DNA of 64,000 nt from Collinsella sp. UBA6357 (GTDB taxonomy: Bacteria > Actinomycetota > Coriobacteriia > Coriobacteriales > Coriobacteriaceae), in the NCBI GenBank assembly GCA_002437815.1, contig DJRP01000006.1:1-64000 (forward strand), given 5' to 3'. Within the stretch, counting starts at the first letter, position 1; every line of letters starts with the position of its first letter. A program made the translations under genes and the position numbers. Below, one piece after another: positions 51,393-59,222 of this stretch. The notes below the pieces were generated by a model. That model had not been told where the DNA came from and did not search any database. It saw only the letters and a list, made by a program, of their open reading frames with translations.

Positions 51393-52201
51393 AGTGACGC
51401 CGCCTTCGACTGCAGTTTCTCAACCTGGGCATCCAAATGTGCGAGGCGTGCATCGGTGTCCAGCAACCGCGAACCGTATAAAAAGAACTCCACGTTGCCC
51501 TTGGCGCCGTGGATGGGAGAGGTGCACACGTCGATGGGATACAGGCCCTTGTCGGCAAACAGCTTAACGACCTGCGAGAGCGTCCGCGCGCGTACCGCGG
51601 GGTCGGTCACGAGGCCGCCCTCGCCCACCTCGGCAGCCGGTGCCTCAAACTGAGGTTTAACGAGTGTGCAAAAAGACCCATCGGGTTTCAAACATGCCAA
51701 AACGGCATCGATGATATGGGCGATGCTCGTAAACGATACGTCGCAAACGGCCAAATCAAATGAGGCCTCATATCCCAAAGCGGGAAGATCGCAGATGTTC
51801 GTGCGCTCGCAGAGCGTCACACGGCTGTCCTGACGCAACGACCAATCGAACTGAGCGCGTCCCACATCGACGGACACCACACTCATGGCACCCCGTTTGA
51901 GCAGGCAGTCGGTAAAACCACCCGTAGAGCATCCCACATCAAGGCAAGAAAGGCCCGAGGGATCGATACCGAAGGCATCGAGTGCGCCCTCGAGCTTGAG
52001 ACCGCCGCGCCCCACATAGGGGATGCGACCCTTAACATGCAACGGCAAGCCCGGAGCGACCTTTTGTCCCGGAGAGGTCAGGCGCTCCCCGCCCGAAGAG
52101 ACAAGACCGGCCATGAGAGTGCGAAGGGCATCCGCGCGATCGGCGCAGATGCCCTGTGAAATCAGCTCGTCATCAAGACGTACACGTTTCATGAGATACA
52201 T
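51389..52201 (-). CDS. tlyA: TlyA-family rRNA 2-prime-O-methyltransferase
   Basis: S4-domain plus FtsJ-like methyltransferase; mycobacterial TlyA methylates 16S C1409 and 23S C1920 and confers capreomycin sensitivity. The S4 domain is at the N-terminus (RLDDELISQGICADRADALRT), followed by YVGRGGLKLEGALDAFGI, the SAM-binding CLDVGCSTGGFTDCLL and DLAVCDVSF. The ATG at 52201 shares a base with the xseB stop; an ATG three codons later gives the more usual MKRVRLD start. No ribosome-binding site is clear. Confidence 0.94.
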   Translation of the reverse strand: MYLMKRVRLDDELISQGICADRADALRTLMAGLVSSGGERLTSPGQKVAPGLPLHVKGRIPYVGRGGLKLEGALDAFGIDPSGLSCLDVGCSTGGFTDCLLKRGAMSVVSVDVGRAQFDWSLRQDSRVTLCERTNICDLPALGYEASFDLAVCDVSFTSIAHIIDAVLACLKPDGSFCTLVKPQFEAPAAEVGEGGLVTDPAVRARTLSQVVKLFADKGLYPIDVCTSPIHGAKGNVEFFLYGSRLLDTDARLAHLDAQVEKLQSKAASL

Positions 52202-52446
52202 CAACCATTCGACTCTTGAGCATCTTCGTGAGCATCGGTCTCATAGTCCTGTTCGAGTTGAGCAGCCTCGCGAGGCGACAACTCGAACTTATCGACCATG
52301 TCGACCGCTTTCGAACCCAAGGCAATAGCCTCGTCGAACAGATCAAGCGACCGTTCCAACGAGGTGTCCTTCGAGCGAACGGTCGCGATAATCTCGTCAA
52401 GACGCTCCGAAATCTCATCGAAATTGCGCGTCGTGGACTCGGCCAT
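52201..52446 (-). CDS. xseB: exodeoxyribonuclease VII small subunit
   Basis: The 81-residue helical subunit of exonuclease VII: NFDEISERLDEIIATV, LERSLDLFDEAIALG with the family LExSLxLFEEG-like pattern. An acidic glutamine/aspartate-rich end (DYETDAHEDAQESNG) follows. GAGGAG precedes the ATG. The large subunit xseA is usually adjacent but is not in this window. Confidence 0.92.
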   Translation of the reverse strand: MAESTTRNFDEISERLDEIIATVRSKDTSLERSLDLFDEAIALGSKAVDMVDKFELSPREAAQLEQDYETDAHEDAQESNG

Positions 52447-52448
52447 AC

Positions 52449-53027
52449 CTACTCCTCGGACACCTCGGGGGTCTCATCGCTCACAACGGCATCGACAACA
52501 CCGGCAGCAGAACGAGCAGCTTCGACCTTGGCGGCCTCCTCGGCGGCACGAGCCTCCTCGCGTGCACGATCCTCGGCCAAAAGCTCCTCATACAGATCCT
52601 GTCCGGGAAGCTCCTCGGTGCGAGCGATCTTGCCGAGCACACCGTTGACGAAGCTCGCGGACTGATCGGTACCGTAAGCCTTGGCGATCTCGACCGCCTC
52701 GTTGATCACGATGGCGTCGGTGACCTCCTCGTCTTTAAGGAAGCGCATCTCGTATACCGCAATGCGCAGCAGGTTGCGGTCTGCACCCGGCATGCGCTCG
52801 AGCGCCCAGTTCTTGGCGATGGCGCGCAAGGCGCAGTCGATACGATCGATGTGCTCATAGGCGCCACGGCACAGCTCGAGCGCATACGGGTCGAGCGGCC
52901 CCTTGGAGATCAGATAATCCCCCTCGATGACAGCCTCGAGCGGGCTGTCGAGCGCCTCGGCCTGAAACAGCAGCTGAAGCGCCTGGCTTCGGGCGAGCGT
53001 GCGCCCGCGATAGACCTTTAAGCTCAA
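52449..53027 (-). CDS. nusB: transcription antitermination factor NusB
   Basis: Binds boxA RNA with S10 in rRNA antitermination. The NusB fold covers about 10-145 (RTLARSQALQLLFQAEAL, RNLLRIAVYEMRFL, INEAVEIAKAYGTDQSASFVNGVLGKIA). At 192 residues it is 40-50 longer than usual because of an Ala/Glu-rich C-terminal tail. The start is TTG at 53027, six bases after AAGGAG. Confidence 0.95.
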   Translation of the reverse strand: MSLKVYRGRTLARSQALQLLFQAEALDSPLEAVIEGDYLISKGPLDPYALELCRGAYEHIDRIDCALRAIAKNWALERMPGADRNLLRIAVYEMRFLKDEEVTDAIVINEAVEIAKAYGTDQSASFVNGVLGKIARTEELPGQDLYEELLAEDRAREEARAAEEAAKVEAARSAAGVVDAVVSDETPEVSEE

Positions 53028-53030
53028 AGG

Positions 53031-53393
53031 TTACTCCTTAGGGAACACAAGGCCGTCGATGCAGACATCGACGCGCTCGACCTCGACGCCCACCTGGGCA
53101 TCAATGGCGCCGACCACAGCAGAACGGACGGACTCGGCAAGCTTCTTGAACGGATAGCCGAAGAACACGACCACGCGAACGGTAAGCGCAAGCTTACCGT
53201 CGACGACCTCGGCCTCGACCGCCGGCTCGGAAGCCGGCGTCTTGGACGAGAGCATCATCGAAACGAGATTGGTGGCAAGGTTCTTGACGCCGACGGAGGC
53301 AATGCCCTCGACTTCCGTGACGGCACGGGAAACGATGGCGGTCAGCACGTCGGGTGCGATACCGATGCCATCGATCTTGATCTCCTGAGGCAT
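53031..53393 (-). CDS. Asp23/Gls24-family envelope stress protein
   Basis: Small protein of the Asp23/Gls24 family (YqhY group), associated with the cell envelope or fatty-acid metabolism in Firmicutes. The 120 residues contain IGIAPDVLTAIVSRAVTEVEGIASV and the repeated ALTVRVVVFFGYPFKKLAESVRSAVV pattern. The position between efp and nusB matches B. subtilis yqhY, so I assign it to that subgroup. AGGAGGATCC precedes the ATG. Confidence 0.93.
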   Translation of the reverse strand: MPQEIKIDGIGIAPDVLTAIVSRAVTEVEGIASVGVKNLATNLVSMMLSSKTPASEPAVEAEVVDGKLALTVRVVVFFGYPFKKLAESVRSAVVGAIDAQVGVEVERVDVCIDGLVFPKE

Positions 53394-53418
53394 GGATCCT
53401 CCTTAGAACGAAACGCGT

Positions 53419-53982
53419 TTAGACGCGGGAAACGAACTTGCCGTCGCGGGTATCGACCTTGATGGTCTCGCCCTCGTTGAGATACATCGGGACCTGGATG
53501 ACGGCACCGGTGTCGATGGTGGCCGGCTTGGTCGAGCCCTGGACGGTGTCGCCCTTGAAGCCCGGGTCGGTCTGGACGATGGTGGTCTCGATGAACATCG
53601 GCGGCGTCACGCCCATGAGCTCATCGTCGGCGAAGAGCAGCTGGCAGACATCGTTCTCGCGCAGCCACTTGGAGTTCTCGCCCACCATATCCTCGGGAAC
53701 GGGCACCTGCTCATAGGTCTCGTTATCCATGAAGATGTAGTCGGCGCCGTCGTTGTAGAGGTACTGCATCTCGCGGGTGGTGAGCATAACGCTCTCGAAC
53801 TTGGTGCCGGCGTTGCAGGTGTTCTCGACGACACGACCGGACTTGATGTCACGCGTCTTATAGCGCACGAAAGCGCCGCCCTTGCCAGGCTTGACGTGCT
53901 GGAACTCGACGATGGTATAGACCTTGTCCTTGATGCGAAGACCGAGGCCGTTCTTGAAGTCGGCAGTGGAGATGGTAGGCAT
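53419..53982 (-). CDS. efp: elongation factor P
   Basis: Relieves ribosome stalling at polyproline. The 187-residue protein has the three beta-barrel domains; the tip loop is KPGKGGAFVR, whose Lys (K34) is the position that is beta-lysylated or 5-aminopentanolated in other bacteria. The C-terminus VPMYLNEGETIKVDTRDGKFVSRV is standard. No epmA/B homologue is seen in the window, so the modification type is unknown. Confidence 0.98.
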   Translation of the reverse strand: MPTISTADFKNGLGLRIKDKVYTIVEFQHVKPGKGGAFVRYKTRDIKSGRVVENTCNAGTKFESVMLTTREMQYLYNDGADYIFMDNETYEQVPVPEDMVGENSKWLRENDVCQLLFADDELMGVTPPMFIETTIVQTDPGFKGDTVQGSTKPATIDTGAVIQVPMYLNEGETIKVDTRDGKFVSRV

Positions 53983-54038
53983 AATGACCTTTCTAGCATT
54001 GCTTGGCGCGATAACGCCCCAAATTACATACGGCAGGA

Positions 54039-54044
54039 ATTATA
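54039..54044 (-). promoter_or_regulatory. efp operon promoter -10
   Basis: Perfect minus-strand TATAAT about 55 bases upstream of the efp ATG, in the gap after pepQ. The -35 is weak. It would start the efp-asp23-nusB-xseB-tlyA-nadK-recN transcript. Confidence 0.55.
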
Positions 54045-54083
54045 CAACTATGGCAGGCGATACCGACACGCCCCATAGAACTT

Positions 54084-55214
54084 CTAGCACTCGATGATCT
54101 GCAGCTCGTGCGGCGATTGCGTAAAGGGCTCGTAGCCGTCCTTGGTAACGATGCCGTAATCCTCCAGACGAACGCCGCCCACACCGGGCAGATAGACGCC
54201 GGGCTCGATGGTGATGACGGCGCCCTCCTCGACGGTGTTGCTCGTACGGCCGAAGTTGGGCAGCTCGTGAATGTCGATGCCCACACCATGGCCCAAACCA
54301 TGGTTATAGTAGTCGCCATAGCCGGCATCGCCGATGATCTTCTTGGACAGCATATGGATGTCATGACCGTCGACGCCCGCGTGCACGGCGGCCGCGCACT
54401 CCTCGTGCGTACGGCGCACGAGCGCATATAGATCGAGCTGGGCCTGCGTGGGCTGTCCGACGCACACGGTGCGCGTCATATCGGAGCGGTAGTCCTTATA
54501 GCCCGCGCCGTAATCCATGAGCACGAAATCGCCCTTCTCGATCACGCGATCGCTCGGAACCGCATGGGGATTGGCGGTGTTGGGGCCGGAGGCCACGATC
54601 GAGGAGAAGGCGAGCGAATCGGCCCCGTGGGCGAACATGAAGTTCTCGAGCTCGTTGCGCACCTGCTTCTCGGTCAGACCGGGCTTGATATATCCGAGCA
54701 TATGCTGGAAAGCGGCATCGGTGATGGTCTGGGCGTGCTTCATGAGTGCGACTTCCTCGGCATCCTTGACCGCGCGCATGAGACGGATGTCACCGTGCAT
54801 CTGCGGCAGCATGCAGGCCACGGACTTATCCTCGAGGCTGCGCTGGATGCCCTGATAGAAGCTCAGCTGCATATCGTCCTCGACGGCACAGACGCGGCAT
54901 TTATGAGCTGCGATCTTGCCGGCGACCCAGGACGGAATCGTACCCTCGTCCATATCGTAGACCCAGGGGCTGCCCTGCGGCGTGTTTTCCTGAAAGCTGT
55001 TGAGGTAGCGCGAATCGGTATGGAACCAGCAGCCGTCGGCCGTGATGAAGGCGGCATGAGGAAACTCGAACGTAAAATCGAAAACACCGGTGACACCGGT
55101 CAGCCAACGGAGGTTGGCCTCGTCGCGCACGACGATGGCATCGTAGCCGCGCTCTTCCATAAGGGCACGGACGCGCTCGATACGGCCCGCGGGGCCGGCG
55201 GCAAACTGTGACAT
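54084..55214 (-). CDS. pepQ: M24-family Xaa-Pro peptidase
   Basis: Dinuclear metallopeptidase that cleaves proline-containing peptides (aminopeptidase P or prolidase type). It is 376 residues: an N-terminal creatinase-like domain (about 1-135), then the pita-bread fold with metal ligands in LMDYGAGYKDYRSDMTRT, GLGHGVGIDIHE, ITIEPGVYLPG and GGVRLEDYG. Its position directly before efp is the common one; the pairing with EF-P may reflect proline handling. AAAGGA precedes the ATG. Confidence 0.95.
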   Translation of the reverse strand: MSQFAAGPAGRIERVRALMEERGYDAIVVRDEANLRWLTGVTGVFDFTFEFPHAAFITADGCWFHTDSRYLNSFQENTPQGSPWVYDMDEGTIPSWVAGKIAAHKCRVCAVEDDMQLSFYQGIQRSLEDKSVACMLPQMHGDIRLMRAVKDAEEVALMKHAQTITDAAFQHMLGYIKPGLTEKQVRNELENFMFAHGADSLAFSSIVASGPNTANPHAVPSDRVIEKGDFVLMDYGAGYKDYRSDMTRTVCVGQPTQAQLDLYALVRRTHEECAAAVHAGVDGHDIHMLSKKIIGDAGYGDYYNHGLGHGVGIDIHELPNFGRTSNTVEEGAVITIEPGVYLPGVGGVRLEDYGIVTKDGYEPFTQSPHELQIIEC

Positions 55215-55349
55215 ACAGATATCCTTTCCAACGCAGAGCGGCGCCGGGCGCCGCCGTCATGTTATACGCGTGACGAACGAGTGGTTCGCGCAAGCCGAGC
55301 GGCGTGCGGCGAAAGGGCCGTACGTATACCGACTCGCCCGCGAACTATC

Positions 55350-56444
55350 CTAGAGCAGCTCGGCGCGCGATGCCAGATACGCCTGGGCATGACGCTCGAA
55401 AACATCGTCCTCGACCACATGGAGACGAACGGCGCCCGGGGCGGCCGGGAGCGCGAGCATCTGCCGATTGGATCGGCGAGCGTGTTCCGTGCGAAACGCC
55501 TCGCTAAAACGAGCCGGCTCGATATCGAAAGCGAGCTCCTCGATCCCAAGGTCATCAAGACGGTCGTCGAGCTCGAACACATCCTCGACATCAAAATCGG
55601 CAATATCGACGGCCATGCGGGCCTCGAAGCGCATGCCCTCGGCGATCAGCTGCCAGGCGGGAATGTCTTTTCCCAAGCAAAGACGAAGCGCCCGGGCGCA
55701 GGATGCACCGAACGTAAGCGCCATGCGGCTGCTGGGGTTGGTGGCCGTCAACACATCCCTGCGTGCCGTCTGAGACCACTGCAGGGCATTGATGAGCGCG
55801 ACCTCGCCCCCCTCGAGGATCTCGGGGATATACTCGCCAAATTGGTTCCAGCGAACCCGGCTCGACACCATCATCGAGCGCACGAGTTCCACATAGCCAG
55901 GTTTTAGCCGGACGGGATCGGCGGCGCGGACGAGATCGAGATCGCAGCAAACCACGCCCGGCTCGGGCCGCAGGGAAATCAACGGAGCCCCCGTGCCTGT
56001 CTCGATGGGATCCATGGTGGTCGCGCAGCAGACCATGGCGTCGAAGGTCGTGGGCACGAGCACGCACTCGGTGCGCCCGCACCATTGGCGGGAAGCCCAA
56101 GACACCAGGGAACAAACGACGCGACCACCCAAAGCCACGAGCAGGTCATCGCAGGTGATGTTCGCGGCATCGAGGGCGTCAAAGAGTTGCGAGGCGGCAG
56201 CGAGCGTGGTGGCCCGCTCCCCTTCCGCCAGCGTCAGTTCCTCGAAAGCAAAGCCGGCATCAGAAAGCGAACGGCGGACCGTCTCGCCATGGCTCGCCAG
56301 CGCACTCGGCACGGACACAAGCAAGGCACGCTTAGGGCGTCCGACGGCGGAGCTCAGCATACGGGAAAGCTCGTCGAGCGCACCGAAACCGACACGATAG
56401 TCGATACTTCGGCTCGAAAGATTGATGAGTTGACGGCGGATCAT
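55350..56444 (-). CDS. degenerate 3-dehydroquinate synthase-like protein (probable pseudoenzyme)
   Basis: A full-length, unbroken 364-residue relative of AroB that lacks the catalytic machinery. Aligning by eye with the intact copy at 42458: GGGVVGDVAGF becomes GGRVVCSLVSW (106-116), the DSSVGGKTAID lysine region becomes CCATTMDPIETG, GEVIKHA becomes VELVRSM (185-191), NFGHSAGHAVE becomes TFGASCARALR (244-254) and the third metal His is lost in GKDIPAWQL. All metal ligands are gone, yet the reading frame, the translational coupling to aroK (ATGA overlap) and the fold pattern remain. It occupies the usual actinobacterial aroB position between aroK and pepQ. Function unknown; regulatory or scaffolding roles are only guesses. 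Confidence 0.8.
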   Translation of the reverse strand: MIRRQLINLSSRSIDYRVGFGALDELSRMLSSAVGRPKRALLVSVPSALASHGETVRRSLSDAGFAFEELTLAEGERATTLAAASQLFDALDAANITCDDLLVALGGRVVCSLVSWASRQWCGRTECVLVPTTFDAMVCCATTMDPIETGTGAPLISLRPEPGVVCCDLDLVRAADPVRLKPGYVELVRSMMVSSRVRWNQFGEYIPEILEGGEVALINALQWSQTARRDVLTATNPSSRMALTFGASCARALRLCLGKDIPAWQLIAEGMRFEARMAVDIADFDVEDVFELDDRLDDLGIEELAFDIEPARFSEAFRTEHARRSNRQMLALPAAPGAVRLHVVEDDVFERHAQAYLASRAELL

Positions 56445-56974
56445 AGCAGGCCACGCTCCAAAAGCATCTCGGCACAGGAATACGAAACGTCCTGAAAAGA
56501 CTTACCGCGAATATCGATGGTGATATCCGCGGCCTTACGGTAAAGAGGGCGACGATGTTCGAGCAGACGCGCGGCATGCTCAGGCGAACGAAAGTCGGGG
56601 CGGGTATCGGACCGTCTGATCTGACGCATCGAGTCGGAAAAATCGCCTTCGAGGTACACGCAGGTTCCCATCTCGTGCATCAGGTCGATGTTGCGCGGCG
56701 TCTCCACGATGCCACCCCCGCACGAGACGAGCAGGCTTCGATCGTGACGAAGCGATTCGAGCGCCGCGGTCTCCAGCTCGCGAAAGCGCTGCTCGCCCTC
56801 GGTCTCAAACAGATCGGTGACCGATTTGCCCGAGCGCCGCACGACCAGGCGATCGGTATCGACAAAACGACGCTTGAACATGCCACCGAGATTGCGAGCG
56901 AGCGTCGACTTGCCGGCACCCAGAAAGCCGATAAAAAAGATATGGTCGCAACCGTGCTTGGAAATCGGAGGCAT
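56441..56974 (-). CDS. aroK: shikimate kinase (stand-alone second copy)
   Basis: Phosphorylates shikimate at O3. It is 177 residues: Walker A GFLGAGKST, D in FVDTDRLVVRR, the GEQRFRELE segment with the shikimate-binding Arg, SCGGGIVE, and RRPLYRKAAD with the lid/adenine Arg. All catalytic residues appear intact, unlike its degenerate downstream neighbour. A second kinase domain exists in the AroE-AroK fusion at 47219, so the activity is duplicated. GAGGAG overlaps the yqeG stop just upstream. Confidence 0.93.
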   Translation of the reverse strand: MPPISKHGCDHIFFIGFLGAGKSTLARNLGGMFKRRFVDTDRLVVRRSGKSVTDLFETEGEQRFRELETAALESLRHDRSLLVSCGGGIVETPRNIDLMHEMGTCVYLEGDFSDSMRQIRRSDTRPDFRSPEHAARLLEHRRPLYRKAADITIDIRGKSFQDVSYSCAEMLLERGLL

Positions 56975-56980
56975 GGGGCC

Positions 56981-57478
56981 TTACTCCTCGCAGGTAAGGT
57001 CGCGCAGGGCCCGGCGTTCGAAGATGCGGAAGATCTGGGTATACCAGAGATCCTGCGTCGCCTGCGGTTTGACCAGAATGGTATCGACGCCGGCGAAATT
57101 GCCCGACCACACATCCGTGTAAAGCTGGTCGCCGATAAGCACCGCCTCGTCCCGCGTGGCGCCCAACCGCTTGAGGCCTGCTTTGAGCGCAAAGGGAGCA
57201 GGCTTCATGGCGTGGCTGATGGCCTGAAGGCCCAGTTCGCGCGCGCTGGCCATAACCTGGTCGCGATGCCAGTTGTTGGAGACCATGCACAGCTTGAAAC
57301 CATGCGCGCGAGCATCATCAAGCCAGGCGGCCACAGCGTCGGGCACGACCTCGGTGTCGCGCGGCACCAACGTGTTGTCGCGATCGAGCAGGATGGCGCG
57401 CTTGCCGTCCGCCCAAAGCGTATCAAGGTCGATCCTGTCGACCGATGCCACATATCGTTCGGGGCTGAAAATCCTCAT
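56981..57478 (-). CDS. yqeG: YqeG-family HAD (IIIA) phosphatase
   Basis: HAD-superfamily phosphatase, 165 residues, with motif I LLDRDNTLVP, motif II MVSNNW and motif III/IV MKPAPFALKAGLKRLG ... LIGDQLYTDV. Substrate unknown in bacteria; the plant relative is a phosphatidylglycerophosphate phosphatase, so a role in phospholipid synthesis is possible. In Firmicutes yqeG usually precedes yqeH and aroE; here it lies where aroE and aroC sit in other Actinobacteria, between mltG and aroK. Confidence 0.92.
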   Translation of the reverse strand: MRIFSPERYVASVDRIDLDTLWADGKRAILLDRDNTLVPRDTEVVPDAVAAWLDDARAHGFKLCMVSNNWHRDQVMASARELGLQAISHAMKPAPFALKAGLKRLGATRDEAVLIGDQLYTDVWSGNFAGVDTILVKPQATQDLWYTQIFRIFERRALRDLTCEE

Positions 57479-57481
57479 AGT

Positions 57482-58789
57482 CTAGCTCCAGGACTGCTGA
57501 TGCTCTTCGTAGGTTTGGGAGAAATGCTCCTCATCCTGCGTGATATAGAAATACAGGTCGTCCGAATCCGTCGGCTCAAGCGTGGCCTTGATGGCCTCGA
57601 TCGAAGGCGAGCAGATCGGCGTGGGCGGAAGGCCCTCATGTTTATAGGTGTTATAGGGGCTATCGCTCTGCAGGTCGTCGGCTGTGACCTCGCCGCCCGT
57701 GACATACATCATCGTGGCGTCGGAGTTGAGATAGCGCTGTCCGTCGAGCTTGCCGGCCAAACGGTTGTAGAAGACCGAGGCCACATGGGCGCGCTGCTCG
57801 GCATTGAGCCCCTCGCGCTCCACGATCGAGGCCAGGTTGATGATGTCGTAATCGCTCATCTGGACGCCGTAGCGCTCCATGATCTTGGCCTCGCAGCCAG
57901 CAAAATCAAGGGATGCGTACTCGGTCTGGTACTGATCGAGCATGGCACGGATCACCTTGTCCGCCGTGGGCTTGCTGCCCAGATTATAGGTCTTGGGGCA
58001 CAGGAAACCCTCGAGCGAGTCGTCGGTCACGCCCTCAAGAAACGGGTAGTCCTTTACATAGTTGGACGCTTTGGCCTGGTTGATGAAGTCATCTTCGCTG
58101 ATGCTGCTATAGGCCTTGGCAACCAACGCGGCAGTTTGCTTTACGGTGAGGCCCTCGGGGATCGTCAGGCCATCCGAGCCGGCATTGGGCCCTTCCATAA
58201 GCTGCTGAACCACTTTGGAGGCATCCATGCCCGTCGTAAAGCTGTACGTGCCGGGCTTGAGCGACATGTCGGCATTGAGCTTCTTAACCGCCGCATAGTA
58301 ATCCTTGGGGTTCTCGACCACGTGCTTCTCGGAGAGCAGCGAAGCGATCGTGTCACCGCTCGCGCCGTCGGGAATCGTAACCGTGACCGTCTGGCCGGCT
58401 GCCACACTCGAGTCGCCGCCGCCAAAGAGAGACTTGACGGCCGGAACGGCAAAGATAAGAACCAGAGCCACGACGAGAACGGCCGCAACGCCCCCGACGA
58501 TCAACGGTAGCGGGGACTTTTTTTGCGGCGCCCGACGAGCCCTTGCGGACGGAGCGTTATAGCTCGACCGCGTCGCAGGGGACACGGTACGCGCCGAAGC
58601 ATTTCGCTGCGTCGGACGAGCAGCCCCCGCGGGCGTCGCGGCGCGACGAGCGGTGGGCTGGGCCGGACACGAGCCGCGGGAGCCCGAAGGCATCGCGCCT
58701 CCCGGCTGCTTGAAGCGCTTGCCCGCCGGAGTCGAAGAACGCGGGGTCGGCTGCTGCGCATGTGAGCGCGGATCCATATGAGAGGACAT
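57482..58789 (-). CDS. mltG: endolytic murein transglycosylase MltG
   Basis: Membrane lytic transglycosylase thought to end nascent glycan strands. The 435 residues comprise an 85-residue cytoplasmic stretch rich in Ser, Pro, Arg and Ala, one transmembrane segment (about 94-116), a LysM-like region (VTVTIPDGASGDTIASLL) and the YceG domain with the catalytic Glu in NLASIVEREGLN and the VFYNRL block. The ATG follows CAGGAGG, which overlaps the ruvX stop. Confidence 0.95.
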   Translation of the reverse strand: MSSHMDPRSHAQQPTPRSSTPAGKRFKQPGGAMPSGSRGSCPAQPTARRAATPAGAARPTQRNASARTVSPATRSSYNAPSARARRAPQKKSPLPLIVGGVAAVLVVALVLIFAVPAVKSLFGGGDSSVAAGQTVTVTIPDGASGDTIASLLSEKHVVENPKDYYAAVKKLNADMSLKPGTYSFTTGMDASKVVQQLMEGPNAGSDGLTIPEGLTVKQTAALVAKAYSSISEDDFINQAKASNYVKDYPFLEGVTDDSLEGFLCPKTYNLGSKPTADKVIRAMLDQYQTEYASLDFAGCEAKIMERYGVQMSDYDIINLASIVEREGLNAEQRAHVASVFYNRLAGKLDGQRYLNSDATMMYVTGGEVTADDLQSDSPYNTYKHEGLPPTPICSPSIEAIKATLEPTDSDDLYFYITQDEEHFSQTYEEHQQSWS

Positions 58790-58794
58790 AGCGG

Positions 58795-59214
58795 TTAACC
58801 CTCCTGGTTCTGACGGTCAAGCCATGATTGTAAAAACAAGCTGGCGGCGATCATATCGACCTTGCCTCGCATCTGCTTCTCGTTGAGCCCCTGCTCGCGC
58901 AGAATCCGCTTGGCTTCAGCCGAACTCAAGCGCTCATCCTCGAACTCAAGGGGAAGGCTGAGCTCGTCGGCGATCTTGGAAGCGACAGCGGCGACGCGCT
59001 CGGCCTGAGGGCCGGGTTCACCCGACATGGTGAGCGGACGCCCGCTCACCAGGATGTCGGGCTCATAGTCCTCGACCAGATAGCGGAAGCTCTTGGCCAT
59101 CCCCGTGACTTCCGCCGCAGGAAGCACCTTGACAGGCATCGCCACCCGTCCATCGCGGCTCGAGACCGCGATGCCGATCCTGGTCTCCCCTATGTCGAGC
59201 GCGAGCGCAACCAC
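58795..59214 (-). CDS. ruvX: RuvX/YqgF Holliday junction resolvase-like / rRNA-processing nuclease
   Basis: RNase H-fold protein; YqgF acts in 16S rRNA 5-prime maturation and, in some species, on Holliday junctions. The 139 residues have the acidic sites LALDIGETRIGIAV, FEDERLSSAEAKRIL and KVDMIAASLFLQSWL. The alaS-ruvX-mltG order is the conserved one. Confidence 0.96.
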   Translation of the reverse strand: MVALALDIGETRIGIAVSSRDGRVAMPVKVLPAAEVTGMAKSFRYLVEDYEPDILVSGRPLTMSGEPGPQAERVAAVASKIADELSLPLEFEDERLSSAEAKRILREQGLNEKQMRGKVDMIAASLFLQSWLDRQNQEG

Positions 59215-59222
59215 TGAGCGCC

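Noticed and set aside
55350..56444. AroB-like gene as a simple frameshifted pseudogene or sequencing error
   Set aside because: The frame is open over 364 codons, with coupling to aroK at the start; missing residues are substitutions across several separate motifs, which a single frameshift cannot explain.
57482..58789. MltG 85-residue N-terminal low-complexity stretch as a novel domain
   Set aside because: Disordered cytoplasmic N-termini rich in Pro, Ser and Arg are common on actinobacterial MltG; nothing specific is visible.
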